Below, piece by piece: positions 27,942 to 37,699 of a DNA stretch of 64,000 nucleotides. Position 1 is the stretch's first letter; each line of letters opens with the position of its first letter. The notes below the pieces were generated by a model that saw nothing but the letters and a program-made list of their open reading frames with translations, was not told where the DNA came from and ran no database searches. The translations under genes were made by a program, and so were the position numbers. Origin of the DNA: Stieleria maiorica (GTDB lineage Bacteria; Planctomycetota; Planctomycetia; Pirellulales; Pirellulaceae). The stretch is taken from contig NZ_CP036264.1 of assembly GCF_008035925.1 (NCBI RefSeq), forward strand, positions 4,710,402 to 4,774,401. Reading direction: 5' to 3'.

Positions 27942-29558
27942 ATGATTCACTTTTCGGGACCGTTTTTGGCTGCCTCCGTTGCAGCGTTAACCGTTTCCTT
28001 GGTTGCTTTCACTGGATGCGAACGGACCTCCAATTCATCGACATCGGCACCGGTCGGTGCAACCGACTCAATCTTGACGGAACCTGCAGAGGGCCAGGCA
28101 GCGTGGGAGGGCCAAAAAGGCGAAAACGCGACGACTGTCATCAGCGGCAACTTGGACAATGTCGATTGGGGTTCACTGGTCGGACAGCAGGTGAGAATCG
28201 ACGGAGACCTGGTTGTCGTTGACACCTTCAATTTGATGCATCGCGGCCAAGTCGTCGTCGCCCGAGAGCGGATTTTCATTCCCACCGAGCATGTCGATCC
28301 GAACGATACGGATCCCAACGGAACAGCCCACGAAGGTGGTCGCAACGTGGCCGCGGTCACCGCAGCACAAACTCACAACGACAACTCCACGATCACGATC
28401 GACGACGGTTCAACCGCAGAAAATGTTTTCCCACCCGCACTTTTCCCAACTCTCGGGACGAGCGAAGCGACGGTACGCTTGGGTTCGGTAGTGGAGGGAG
28501 TTTCAGGGCGCTTGATCGAATCCGGGAATCAATTGACGCTTGTTCCGGATCAACCCCTTCGGTGGATTCCGAGTCCTCGTCCGCAGCGACCCTCGCTTGG
28601 AGAGGCTGACGTGACGGTGGCCGGATTCAACCTGCTGAACTATTTCAGCACGATCGACGACGGCAGAAACAATGCTCGGGGAGCCGATTCGGCTGCGGAA
28701 TTGCAGCGTCAAGAAGCGAAGCTCGCTTCCGCGATCGTTGCGTTGCAAGCCGACGTTATCGGATTGATGGAACTGGAAAATGGCGTCGAAGCGGAACAAA
28801 AGCTTGTTTCGGCCGTCAACAAGGTCATCGGAAAAGATGTGTTCAAATCAAGCGGTCTTCCCGAAGGCTTTCGCCGTCTCCCCGGCGCTGGCGATGCGAT
28901 CCGCGTGGGCATCATCTACAGGAAAGATCGCGTTGTCCCAACCGACAAGCTCTCCAGTATTGATGACAGGGTCTTTGCAACGGCACGAACTCCGCTCCTA
29001 CAAAGCTTCCGTTCCGTTGAGGGAGGAAGCCCATTTACCGTCATCGTCAACCATTTCAAATCGAAGGGCGGCGCGAGCGACGCGGATACGGCCAATAGAA
29101 ACAAAGGAGATGGGCAAGGAGCATTCAACGCCGCGAGACGCAACCAAACACTCGCAATCGTTGATTACATCGACCATCAGACCACCACCGGAGGTCCCTC
29201 GCGCATCCTCGTTCTAGGCGACTTCAATGCCTATCGACAAGAAGATCCGATCGACGCCCTGCGAGCACACGGGCTGGTCGATTTACACGACCGTTTTGCC
29301 AGGAATCGATCACAAGGAAATCCGGACACCTATTCTTACGTGTATTTCGGCCAGTCCGGCAGTCTGGATCATGCGTTTGCGACGAAGACACTCGCAGCCG
29401 ATGTGACCGGAATCGCCACCTGGCACATCAACGCAGACGAACCACGGTTTTTGGACTACAACCAAGAGTTCAACCCCAAGGCATTGTTCAACGCTGATCC
29501 CTATCGCAGTTCGGACCACGATCCGATCCTCATTGGACTAAACAACACAGTCGATTGA
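27942..29558 (+). CDS. Extracellular nuclease-like lipoprotein (endonuclease/exonuclease/phosphatase family)
   Basis: The 538-residue protein has a lipoprotein signal ending VAFTGC. Residues about 60-190 form an OB-fold-like domain (GQQVRIDGDLVVVDTFNL), as in ExeM/NucH-type secreted nucleases. The C-terminal two thirds is an endonuclease/exonuclease/phosphatase domain. Its expected motifs are GFNLLNYFST, VIGLMELENG with the metal-binding Glu, VNHFKSKGG, ILVLGDFNAY with the Asp and Asn, SLDHAFAT, and the closing YRSSDHDPILIGL with the catalytic His. It should cut extracellular DNA or another phosphodiester, for phosphate or biofilm turnover. The ATG at 27942 begins the signal peptide; the ribosome binding site is weak. 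Confidence 0.9.
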   Translation: MIHFSGPFLAASVAALTVSLVAFTGCERTSNSSTSAPVGATDSILTEPAEGQAAWEGQKGENATTVISGNLDNVDWGSLVGQQVRIDGDLVVVDTFNLMHRGQVVVARERIFIPTEHVDPNDTDPNGTAHEGGRNVAAVTAAQTHNDNSTITIDDGSTAENVFPPALFPTLGTSEATVRLGSVVEGVSGRLIESGNQLTLVPDQPLRWIPSPRPQRPSLGEADVTVAGFNLLNYFSTIDDGRNNARGADSAAELQRQEAKLASAIVALQADVIGLMELENGVEAEQKLVSAVNKVIGKDVFKSSGLPEGFRRLPGAGDAIRVGIIYRKDRVVPTDKLSSIDDRVFATARTPLLQSFRSVEGGSPFTVIVNHFKSKGGASDADTANRNKGDGQGAFNAARRNQTLAIVDYIDHQTTTGGPSRILVLGDFNAYRQEDPIDALRAHGLVDLHDRFARNRSQGNPDTYSYVYFGQSGSLDHAFATKTLAADVTGIATWHINADEPRFLDYNQEFNPKALFNADPYRSSDHDPILIGLNNTVD

Positions 29559-29584
29559 AGGCCGACGCTTTTCGACCGGAGATG

Positions 29585-31300
29585 CTACCATCGAGGTTTG
29601 AAGCGATCGTGGATTTGATTGGCGATCAACTCGCGGCTCACCTCTGGCGAATGGTCCTGGGTGCGTTCGATGTCTTCGATTGCCGCCGCGAGCTCATTGT
29701 CTTTGATGATTTCGCGGAACCAGTTGGAATAGTCGTGCCGTCGCAGGTGATACGTCCAAGTGTCGTCGTCCACACCTTCGGCTGTTTTGATGAATTCCTT
29801 CAGATTTGCGGACGCGAGCGACAGCTTCTCTTCTGGCCCGCGAAAGACGAATTGCAAGGCCGCGTCCATGTCGCCTTCATAATAGCTGTGTTGATGCCGC
29901 TGCGAATTGCCGTTCGGTGCGAGTCTGCTGAACCAAGTCGGACGATTGATCTCACGCGACCATGCCAATGCACCATGTTCAAGGAATTCTGGGGACGGCG
30001 GAAACTCGGGAACAGATTCTCCCATGATTTCACAACATGCTTCGATCGCCGACTGCGGCTCCTTCGCGATCGAGATAATCCAGTCGACACGATTCAGAAC
30101 GGCCGGCGAGATTTCATCGTGGTAGGCGGTAATGAAAATAATGCCGGACAACTCGTCGCCGCTCCACATCGTCGCGGGCTGCCAGTCTTTCGGAGCCGCA
30201 TAGTGAGCTTCGTCAACGATAATCCAGTGCGGTCGTCCGGTACGACTGCGAAGTTCCGCGAGAGCGCGAAACAACTTGTTGAAGTATTCCGGACGGTCCT
30301 GTTTTTCAATTCCAAAAAAACTGACGACACAGTGATCATCCGGCTGTTCTAACACGCCGATGACTTCTTCGACATCCGGCGCTCGTTCGGCCGTCCCCAA
30401 CGTGATCGATTCTTCAAGACCTTGGTAGTCACCTTCGGGATCGATCACACAGAATTGCTGACCGCGTTGCGATAGCAGCTCCAAAACGCTGATCGCGAAC
30501 TTGCTTTTTCCGCCGCCCGGCCCGCCCGTCACCAAGACACTTTGGTTGTGGCCCGGAATGGCGAAGGGGCGTCCGTCGAGCGTGCTGCCGATCGTAAGCC
30601 TTTGATCGGCGCGTTCCCGCATTTCGGCCAAGTCTCCCTCGATGATGCGCTCAATCAGCTCCTCCACACCGGCACCTCGCGGTTTCGTCAAGACGATGTC
30701 GGCCATCTCTTTAACCGAAGGCAACGCATTGTCGACAGCGGCGGCGACGCTACACGAACGCATCATCGCAACATCGTTTTCCGCATCGCCAACAGCGACA
30801 ACGTTGTGTGGTGAGAAACCGAGTTGATGAAGCGCCTTCGCCAGTCCTGAGGCTTTGTTGACGCCACTGGGCAGCAACATCACCGCGTCTTTGTTAAAGA
30901 TGATTTGCAGGTCAAGTCCGAACTCGTGAATGACTTCCAGCGAGATGGTTTCGAACGGCTGCCAAGTCGCCACGATGCAGCGTCCAGTTTCCAGTCGACT
31001 AACCCCACGCTCGCGGAGGGCGTGAACGAACTCGGCAGGCGGTGCCTCGGCGAGTTGAGTTTCCTCGCCGCTGGAGCTATCAAACAGCAGTGCTCCATTC
31101 TCCGCCACGATGCGATCGAACAACGAGACGTGGGGGAACAACTCAAGCACCGGTTCCAAACGGCGGCCGGTCACCAGAATTAATTTCCGCCCCGTTTCAC
31201 GCAGGCGACGCAGCGAATCGACAGTGGATTCAGCAACGTAGCCATCTCTCGCCAACGTGCCATCATAATCGGCTGCCAAAACGTGGTATTGCACTGGCAT
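29585..31300 (-). CDS. HAD phosphatase fused to a HerA/DUF87-like ATPase
   Basis: The 571-residue protein joins two enzymes. Residues 1-230 are a HAD subfamily IIB phosphatase: LAADYDGTLARDG with the nucleophile Asp, ILVTGRRLEPV, and VVAVGDAENDVAMMRSC with the metal-binding Asp pair. Residues 260-450 are a P-loop ATPase with Walker A GGPGGGKSKFA, a CVIDPEGDYQGL strand after it, and Walker B HWIIVDEAHYAAP, typical of HerA/DUF87 proteins. The last 120 residues are charged and carry HQHSYYEGDMDAALQFVFRG. The combination suggests sugar-phosphate recognition coupled to an ATP-driven step, but the substrate is unknown. The start at 31300 puts the HAD motif at residue 10. It is divergent from a GH13 gene. 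Confidence 0.85.
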   Translation of the reverse strand: MPVQYHVLAADYDGTLARDGYVAESTVDSLRRLRETGRKLILVTGRRLEPVLELFPHVSLFDRIVAENGALLFDSSSGEETQLAEAPPAEFVHALRERGVSRLETGRCIVATWQPFETISLEVIHEFGLDLQIIFNKDAVMLLPSGVNKASGLAKALHQLGFSPHNVVAVGDAENDVAMMRSCSVAAAVDNALPSVKEMADIVLTKPRGAGVEELIERIIEGDLAEMRERADQRLTIGSTLDGRPFAIPGHNQSVLVTGGPGGGKSKFAISVLELLSQRGQQFCVIDPEGDYQGLEESITLGTAERAPDVEEVIGVLEQPDDHCVVSFFGIEKQDRPEYFNKLFRALAELRSRTGRPHWIIVDEAHYAAPKDWQPATMWSGDELSGIIFITAYHDEISPAVLNRVDWIISIAKEPQSAIEACCEIMGESVPEFPPSPEFLEHGALAWSREINRPTWFSRLAPNGNSQRHQHSYYEGDMDAALQFVFRGPEEKLSLASANLKEFIKTAEGVDDDTWTYHLRRHDYSNWFREIIKDNELAAAIEDIERTQDHSPEVSRELIANQIHDRFKPRW

Positions 31301-31872
31301 TCCTATAGGTTCAGTTTTCTGCCGATCCGAGTTCGCAGACCGAACGCGCAGCGAATCTCGACATCGAAAATATTTCAAGCATCCCGGCGTATCGATTCCA
31401 TTCTCAGAGCCTTGCTTCACAACAATCACAAGGTTCCTTGAGACCGTCCGTTGGGCAATTCGTGTACCAAATCGCTGCGACCAATTCCGTTCGAACGATG
31501 GTCTGCCTTTGGTTCGGAAGCGACATTCGGCTTCCACCGAGGATTCTCAGAATTGCGTTCGCTGAATAGGGCAAGACGCTGAGCGATTGGGGCTGTCCCA
31601 ATGGAACCGATTGGTCGGAAGAATGCCAATCGAGCTGAATTGCGACCAGCCGCTGTGACCCGAAATCGCCTTGATCGTGACGGCCCTCGCAAGGTTTTGC
31701 AGAGAGAGGGTTGTTTTTCAATCGTTTTCGTGGGCGGCGAAAACCGCCGGGCAGCCGTGACGGCAGGTCCCGTACGACTGGCACACCGTTTGCCAACGGA
31801 GCGATCCCGCCAAAGTTTGTTGTGTGTCCTGGGCGTTCCCTTCCAACCTTCGTATGTGACGTCAGTCGACCG
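31301..31872. other. Intergenic gap between divergent genes
   Basis: This 570-base gap must hold the promoters of the HAD/ATPase gene and the GH13 gene. Frames open across it show no recognisable protein, and I see no strong palindrome or tandem repeat. Confidence 0.5.
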
Positions 31873-33714
31873 ATGAGTCAAATCGCTTCCACAAACCAAT
31901 CCCAGTTTCAGTCCCAATCCACCGGCACCCTTCCGCGAGCGATCAACGGTATGGGACCGATCATTTTGGAAACCGGGGTGGCGTTCCGCGTCTGGGCACC
32001 GAACGCGGACCAAGTTTCCGTCGTCGGTGATTTCAACGACTGGAATCCTGAAGCCAACCCGATGGATCGCGAAGACGGCGGAAACTGGTTGGCGGTCGTC
32101 GAGCATGCGAAACCAGGCGATCAATACAAATACGAAATCACCAGCGGCGAACACACGTTTCAACGCGTCGATCCGAGAGTCCGCGAAGTTACCAACAGCG
32201 TCGGAAATGGCATCATCCACAGCCCAGACTTTGACTGGCAAGAGGATGCGTTCGCGATGCCGCCTTGGAACGAATTGGTCATCTATGAAACTCATATCGG
32301 CACGTTCCATCGAGGCGATCAGAGCGACGTCGGAACGTTCAAGGATTGCGTCAAGAAGTTTGATCACCTACGAAAACTCGGTGTCAACGCTTTGCAGATC
32401 ATGCCGATTGCGGAGTTCGCCGGCGACCTTTCCTGGGGGTACAACCCGGCTCACCCCTATGCGATCGAATCGGCATATGGTGGACCGAATGGATTCAAGA
32501 CATTCGTCCGCGAAGCACACAAGTCCGGCTTCGCGGTCATCCTTGATGTCGTGTACAACCACTTCGGCCCCAGCGATCTGGACCTCTGGCAATTCGACGG
32601 ATGGAGCGAGAACGACAAAGGCGGAATCTATTTTTACAACGATTACCGCAGCAAAACGCCGTGGGGCGATACACGTCCCGACTACGGACGCGGGGAAGTG
32701 CGGTCTTACATCCGAGACAACGCGATGATGTGGTTGGAGGATTACCATGTCGATGGGTTGCGTTACGACATGACCCTGTTCATCCGCAGCGTCGACGCGT
32801 CCGGCCAACAGGAAATCCCCGAAGGATGGGGGCTGACCCAATGGGTTAATCGCGAGATCCACAAGTTCAAATCGTCCGCCATTACGATCGCCGAAGACCT
32901 TCAAGACAATGACTATCTGACCAAGTCCGACGTCGAGGGTGGGGCGGGTTTTTCGACCCAGTGGGATGCAACCTTCGTTCATCCGATCCGCGACGTTTTG
33001 ACCCAGCCGGACGATGCGGCCCGTGATATGAATAAGGTCTGCGAGGCGCTGAATCAAGCATACAACCAAGACGCGTTTCAGCGAGTGGTGTACACCGAGT
33101 CGCATGATGAAGTCGCAAACGGAAAGTCACGCATTCCCAGCGAAGTGGACCAGTCAAATACCGACGCGTGGCATGCACAGAAGCGAGCCACTTTGGGATT
33201 GGCCTTGGTTTTGACGGCTCCTGGCATCCCGATGTTGTTTCAAGGTCAAGAGTTTCTCGAAGACGGCTGGTTTCAAGACAACGAAGAACTCGATTGGCAG
33301 CAAGCCGACGATCATGCCGGCATCGTCAAGTTGACCGCGAAATTGATTCGGCTTCGTCGAAACCTGGAGGGAACGACCAAAGGTCTGACCGGCCGAGAGA
33401 TTGACATTTATCATGTCAACCATGAAGGCAAGGTGATTGTGTTCAAACGGTCCTTTGAGGGCGGGCCGGCCGATGATTGCATCGTCATCGCAAACTTTGC
33501 GAACCGGCACTACAGCCACTACGACTTCGGTTTGCCGGCCGGCGGAAAATGGCACCGCCGCTGTAGCAGCGACCGGCGGCAGTGGAGTGCTGACTTCGGT
33601 GAAAACGCTTCGGGCGACATCGAAGCAATCGACACACCGCATGACGAAATGCCGAAGCGAGGCCGTATCGAGCTGCCGCCGTACACGGTACTGATTTACT
33701 CCCAGGACAAATAG
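31873..33714 (+). CDS. GH13 alpha-glucan enzyme with N-terminal CBM48-like domain
   Basis: The 613-residue protein has an N-terminal starch-binding domain (FRVWAPNADQVSVVGDFNDW) and a GH13 barrel. Catalytic motifs are VILDVVYNHFGP, VDGLRYDMTLF with the nucleophile Asp, ITIAEDLQD with the acid/base Glu, and YTESHDEVANG with the transition-state Asp. The barrel ends near IPMLFQGQEFLEDG, and a C-terminal beta domain follows. This resembles branching enzymes and maltooligosyltrehalose trehalohydrolases; I cannot decide between them from sequence alone. No signal peptide, so it should act on intracellular glucan or trehalose precursors. It is divergent from the HAD/ATPase gene. Confidence 0.9.
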   Translation: MSQIASTNQSQFQSQSTGTLPRAINGMGPIILETGVAFRVWAPNADQVSVVGDFNDWNPEANPMDREDGGNWLAVVEHAKPGDQYKYEITSGEHTFQRVDPRVREVTNSVGNGIIHSPDFDWQEDAFAMPPWNELVIYETHIGTFHRGDQSDVGTFKDCVKKFDHLRKLGVNALQIMPIAEFAGDLSWGYNPAHPYAIESAYGGPNGFKTFVREAHKSGFAVILDVVYNHFGPSDLDLWQFDGWSENDKGGIYFYNDYRSKTPWGDTRPDYGRGEVRSYIRDNAMMWLEDYHVDGLRYDMTLFIRSVDASGQQEIPEGWGLTQWVNREIHKFKSSAITIAEDLQDNDYLTKSDVEGGAGFSTQWDATFVHPIRDVLTQPDDAARDMNKVCEALNQAYNQDAFQRVVYTESHDEVANGKSRIPSEVDQSNTDAWHAQKRATLGLALVLTAPGIPMLFQGQEFLEDGWFQDNEELDWQQADDHAGIVKLTAKLIRLRRNLEGTTKGLTGREIDIYHVNHEGKVIVFKRSFEGGPADDCIVIANFANRHYSHYDFGLPAGGKWHRRCSSDRRQWSADFGENASGDIEAIDTPHDEMPKRGRIELPPYTVLIYSQDK

Positions 33715-33817
33715 GTCTTAAAGCAGTCGATTATGAAGGCGAAGCGTTCTTGCGGACGCTGCATCTGAAGCAATTCCCCTTTCAGCGAACTGGCGATCGG
33801 CCAAAGTTCGACCGGGA

Positions 33818-34189
33818 TCATTCGTTGAGATTGTCCTGTAGACGTGAATCCTTCGACCCGGCTTCTGAGTTAAGGTCTGCGTCGGATTTTGGAACGATGT
33901 TCGCTTCCAGCTCCGTCATGCTTTGCTGAAGATCTCGCTCGGCTTCGGCGACGATGTCCGCCGCATCTCGTTTTGCGTCCGCGATTTCTTGTTTCGCTTC
34001 GCGTCGGGCGTCAGCCACAATTTCGACGGCTTCTTCCTCCGAATTCGCAATGATCTCGGCGGCGTCTTCCCGAGCCTCCGCTAGATTTTCTTGCGCCTGC
34101 TCAGCCCGCTCGAGCGGCGTTGTCGGTTCGCTTTGGCAACCACTGACAAACAGAATTCCAATCATCAAACAGTATTTGCGATAAATCAT
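33818..34189 (-). CDS. Small coiled-coil lipoprotein
   Basis: The 123-residue protein starts MIYRKYCLMIGILFVSGC, a lipoprotein signal with lipobox VSGC. The rest is almost one long helix rich in Ala, Glu, Asp and Arg with heptad spacing (LAEAREDAAEIIA, then AVEIVADARREAKQEIADAK). It resembles a short stalk anchored in the membrane, similar to the Lpp or YtxH type stress proteins. AGGAG lies eight bases before the ATG. It is divergent from the ECF sigma factor gene, 240 bases away, which may control it. Confidence 0.8.
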   Translation of the reverse strand: MIYRKYCLMIGILFVSGCQSEPTTPLERAEQAQENLAEAREDAAEIIANSEEEAVEIVADARREAKQEIADAKRDAADIVAEAERDLQQSMTELEANIVPKSDADLNSEAGSKDSRLQDNLNE

Positions 34190-34428
34190 GTCGAATCTCC
34201 TGGCTTCATGAGTATCTGGTGTGTTGGGTAGTTGACAGGTTGTTACCAGCGGTTGATCGCGGCAGGGCTTCCCCCCCAACATGACCGAAGGTCCTGCGAT
34301 GCAAATCCGATGCCGATTGATACGCCACTTGCAGCATGGGATCACCCGAAGAAAGAGGGAATTCGCCCCCTGATTGTCCAAGTATTTATGCAATTCCAAA
34401 GTTTTCTTGTAAGGAGACGGCCGGCGTC

Positions 34429-35043
34429 GTGACCAATCATCATGGTGCGACGATCCAACGAAACCTGGCAATCAGGAAGCGAACCACGAATCAAAGGCCG
34501 CTTGTGCTCGACAACGATGCCCGATCGTTATTTTTGAACTGGCTGGAGAATCACAAAGCTTCGGTCATCCAGGTGGCACGCGCCTACACGACCAGCAACG
34601 AGGAAAGCCAGGACCTGGCCCAGGAAATCCTGCTGCAAGCATGGCGGTCACTGCCCAAATTCGAGGGCAAGGCCAGTCCGGCGACTTGGTTTTATCGCGT
34701 CGCGCTGCACACCGCGATGAACTGGCATCGCAACGATCAACGCCGGCGGGCACACCAACAACCGCTGTTGGAAGTCCAGACATTGCCGTCGGCCGATGCG
34801 GATTCTTGCGAGCAAGCGGAGCATCGCGAGACCGTACAGCAACTCTACATCGCGATCCATCAGCTCCCCAAATCTGACGTCGCGTTGGTGCTGCTCTATT
34901 TGAACGAATTAACTTACCGCGAAATGGCCGAGGTGTTGGGAATTTCTGAAAGCAATGTTGGCGTCCGGATCAGCCGCGCGAAAAAGGCACTGGTCCAATT
35001 GATGAACGTCGAAACCGCGGAGGGCAGACGCGATGGCTGCTGA
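34429..35043 (+). CDS. ECF-type RNA polymerase sigma factor
   Basis: The roughly 204-residue protein has sigma region 2 (ESQDLAQEILLQAWRSLPKF, then ATWFYRVALHTAMNWHR) and region 4 (YLNELTYREMAEVLGISESN followed by VGVRISRAKKAL). There is no region 3, which is the ECF pattern. The start is uncertain; GTG at 34429 has AAGGAG about 13 bases upstream, and the frame is open from 34336. Its 3' end overlaps the next gene by 11 bases. The next gene's membrane protein is the likely regulator. Confidence 0.85.
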   Translation: MTNHHGATIQRNLAIRKRTTNQRPLVLDNDARSLFLNWLENHKASVIQVARAYTTSNEESQDLAQEILLQAWRSLPKFEGKASPATWFYRVALHTAMNWHRNDQRRRAHQQPLLEVQTLPSADADSCEQAEHRETVQQLYIAIHQLPKSDVALVLLYLNELTYREMAEVLGISESNVGVRISRAKKALVQLMNVETAEGRRDGC

Positions 35044-36067
35044 CAAATTTCAACAAGCCTGGAAATCCGAAGCGTCACAGCTGAAGGTGACGATTGACAC
35101 CGATTTACTGTCGAAACAGGTTCAGCAATCACACGACCGGTTCCGCTCGCTGATTTTCTGGCGAGATGTTCGTGAAGTCGGAGTGTCGCTGGTGATGATT
35201 CCGGTTTGGATTGCGATGGGAATCGGTTTGTCGCTGCCGTGGACCTGGTGGTTGACCGTCCCGGCATTGATCTGGGTCGCGGGCTTCATGCTGGTCGATC
35301 GCAAGCTGCATCCCCAGACACCGAGCGATCCGGGTGAGCCTCTTTTGTTTTATGCGAAAGAGTCGCTGGCGCAGGTCGAGCATCAGATGGGGTTGCTGCG
35401 GAATGTTTTCTGGTGGTACCTGTTTCCGTTCACGATTTCGCTCTCGGCATTCTTCCTTCACATCGCCTGGAACACCTCTGGGACGTGGTGGGGATGTCTT
35501 CTGTTCGTCACCCCGTTTTCGCTGTTCCTCTATTTTTCCTACCGTTGGATTTATCGACTGAATCAAACCGCCGTCCGCGAACAACTTCAACCTCGTCGCG
35601 ACCACCTGCAACGAATCGTCGCGAATCTAGAAAGTAACAATGATGGAGACGCGTCGGAGGTCGACGACCTGGTGGAACTTGTCTCATCGCTTTCGCAGAC
35701 CGATCAGACATCCGGCTTCGATGCGGACGCGCCTTCATGGTCAGAGAACTGGAACCGCATTGTGCCGTCTTGGTGGATCGCGATGATGATCCTGGCGCCG
35801 ACGTTGGCCGGGGGATACTGCGGGTACCGGTACGCATTTGCTCAAGCCGGCCCCGTGTTTTTTCAATCCGTCGTCGCAGCCGTGATTCCGTTCGAACTCA
35901 TGTTCTTTGGCCGCTGCTACTGGGTATCGAGAAAGTACAAAGGGGAACGGGAAAACGGGACGAACGCCACGCGGTTGGGTGCTCCGGCAGTGTTTGTGCT
36001 CGCCTTGCTCCTGATCATCTCTGCGTTAGCGGTCGCGGCAATCATTGCTTTCGTTTCCGCGATCTAA
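35033..36067 (+). CDS. Membrane protein overlapping the sigma gene, possible anti-sigma factor
   Basis: The 344-residue protein has a hydrophilic N-terminus (about 45 residues, KFQQAWKSEASQLKV), two membrane segments near residues 50-85, two more near 125-175, a soluble loop with many Gln/Asp, and two or three further segments from about 245 to the end. It lacks the Cys-zinc signature of classic anti-sigma factors. The ATG at 35033 lies inside the end of the sigma factor gene, so the two are co-translated, and the N-terminal part would be in position to bind the sigma factor. That function is inference. Confidence 0.7.
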   Translation: MAADKFQQAWKSEASQLKVTIDTDLLSKQVQQSHDRFRSLIFWRDVREVGVSLVMIPVWIAMGIGLSLPWTWWLTVPALIWVAGFMLVDRKLHPQTPSDPGEPLLFYAKESLAQVEHQMGLLRNVFWWYLFPFTISLSAFFLHIAWNTSGTWWGCLLFVTPFSLFLYFSYRWIYRLNQTAVREQLQPRRDHLQRIVANLESNNDGDASEVDDLVELVSSLSQTDQTSGFDADAPSWSENWNRIVPSWWIAMMILAPTLAGGYCGYRYAFAQAGPVFFQSVVAAVIPFELMFFGRCYWVSRKYKGERENGTNATRLGAPAVFVLALLLIISALAVAAIIAFVSAI

Positions 36068-36428
36068 CCGGAATCTAAGACGATACCGCAGCGGACTTTT
36101 TTGCAACTGGCACTGGACGACAAACAGCTGGTGAATTCAATCGTTCCAGTGACTGACGACCGACCGAATTGTTCGATGTCTAATCAACAGGTTCCGGTGT
36201 CTATGTGACCGAACGTTCGAATCGTGAAGAATTCATCGAGATTGGGAAAGTGCGACCGACAAACGCTCGCACTCGCCTGCAACAACGGAACACACAGGCC
36301 GCTTGAATGCCATCGGCACAGCAGTTGCTACCGACCCACCAGCCGTCACTTTCCTCGGCAAATTCCGTTTTTGCCAAGATCGGGACTTTGACGCAGTTTT
36401 CTACACCTCCCAGCTACGGAACCAAACC
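36068..36428. other. Intergenic gap with no recognisable feature
   Basis: I see no gene, tandem repeat or strong hairpin in the 360 bases before the DJ-1/PfpI gene. The region should contain its promoter and leader. Confidence 0.5.
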
Positions 36429-36995
36429 ATGCCTGAGAAAAAACTCAAGAACAAAACTGTCGCGTTTCTCGTCACCGATGGGTTCGAGCAAGTCGAACTC
36501 ACCCAACCGTGGGAAGCAATCAAGGATGCTGGTGCGACGGTCAAGTTGGTTTCGATCGAGTCCGGCAAAGTGAAGGGTGTCCACCACGAAAAGCAGGGCG
36601 ACCAATTCGATGTGGACGCAGTGGTCGGCGATGTCAGCGCGTCCGATTTCGATGCGTTGGTGCTGCCCGGTGGCGTTTTCAATCCAGACGCGTTGCGGAT
36701 GAACGAGGAGGCTGTTGATTTCGTCCGTGACTTTTTCAAGCAACACAAACCGGTCGCCGCAATCTGTCACGGACCATGGACGCTGATCGAAGCCGGCGTG
36801 GTCGAAGGCCGTCGGGTGACGTCGTGGCCGAGCTTACGAACCGACCTGCAAAATGCCGGGGCCACTTGGGTTGACGAGCAATGCGTCTGCGACCAGGGAC
36901 TCGTGACCAGTCGCAATCCAGACGACCTACCGGCGTTTTGCGAAAAGGCAATCGAGGAGATTGCCGAAGGCAAGCACGCGGCGCAGGTCCCGTAA
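36429..36995 (+). CDS. DJ-1/PfpI family protein
   Basis: The 188-residue protein is a type 1 glutamine amidotransferase-like domain. It has the VAFLVTDGFEQVEL start with the conserved Glu, the ALVLPGGVFNPDALR strand, and the nucleophile elbow VAAICHGPWTL with Cys followed by His. It is closest to PfpI/YhbO-type proteins, which act in stress protection or deglycation; the actual activity cannot be fixed here. The ATG at 36429 gives the standard length. It stands alone on the plus strand. Confidence 0.93.
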   Translation: MPEKKLKNKTVAFLVTDGFEQVELTQPWEAIKDAGATVKLVSIESGKVKGVHHEKQGDQFDVDAVVGDVSASDFDALVLPGGVFNPDALRMNEEAVDFVRDFFKQHKPVAAICHGPWTLIEAGVVEGRRVTSWPSLRTDLQNAGATWVDEQCVCDQGLVTSRNPDDLPAFCEKAIEEIAEGKHAAQVP

Positions 36996-37150
36996 TGGAA
37001 TAGGAGCCATCGTTGTTTGGGTAACGCCGGTCTCTACGGAATTGAGTAAAATGGAAACACGCAGCACCAGCAAGTGAGGCTCGACCTAGGTTACTCTCTC
37101 GCTCGCTAGTATTGAACAACGAGCACGGCCTTCCACCTGGCGAGTCATTA

Positions 37151-37480
37151 GTGAAATCCAGCTCAGAAACTCAACGAGAGATCGGGCTTGCGGTTTCCGT
37201 TTTTGGGATTGGGATGACGCTGCTGCTTGCCTTGTATTATTTCGCGCGAGCGCGTCCTGGGATCGACGCAACGTTGGACGGAGTCGAACAGTTTGCGGAG
37301 GGAATTGGTTACGAATTTCAAGGCTTACTGATCGTAGCTTGCGGGATCCTGGTGATGGGGTTGACCGGCACAATTGGTCAATACTTGGGAAGCCGCGTTG
37401 GAACAGTGTTAATGACCGTCGGACTCATTTCGGCGGTTTGGTCGGTGGCCGTGATCGTGTACGGAGCGTTGACTCGATGA
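37151..37480 (+). CDS. Small membrane protein, function unknown
   Basis: The 109-residue product from GTG 37151 has three hydrophobic stretches: AVSVFGIGMTLLLALYYF, GLLIVACGILVMGL and TVLMTVGLISAVWSVAVIVY. Between the first two is the hydrophilic FARARPGIDATLDGVEQF. The TTG at 37112 in the same frame is an alternative start. No family is recognised. Codon use and the clean alternation of membrane segments suggest a real gene. Confidence 0.5.
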   Translation: MKSSSETQREIGLAVSVFGIGMTLLLALYYFARARPGIDATLDGVEQFAEGIGYEFQGLLIVACGILVMGLTGTIGQYLGSRVGTVLMTVGLISAVWSVAVIVYGALTR

Positions 37481-37699
37481 GGTGACGGACGAGGACAAAA
37501 CTCTTGGCGATTTCCGCCACACCATTGATTCAATCGATCCACTCCGTGCTTCAACGCCGGCCCACTCTGGCGTTTGCTTGCTGCGCTAACGCCGTCTCTC
37601 CCAGAGGACGTCGATTGTATCACTGAGCGACTTTTGGTTTAGTACCGCTCAATAGTGATCATCGATCTTCTTAGTTAGCCCAGAAGGCTGTTTCACGAT

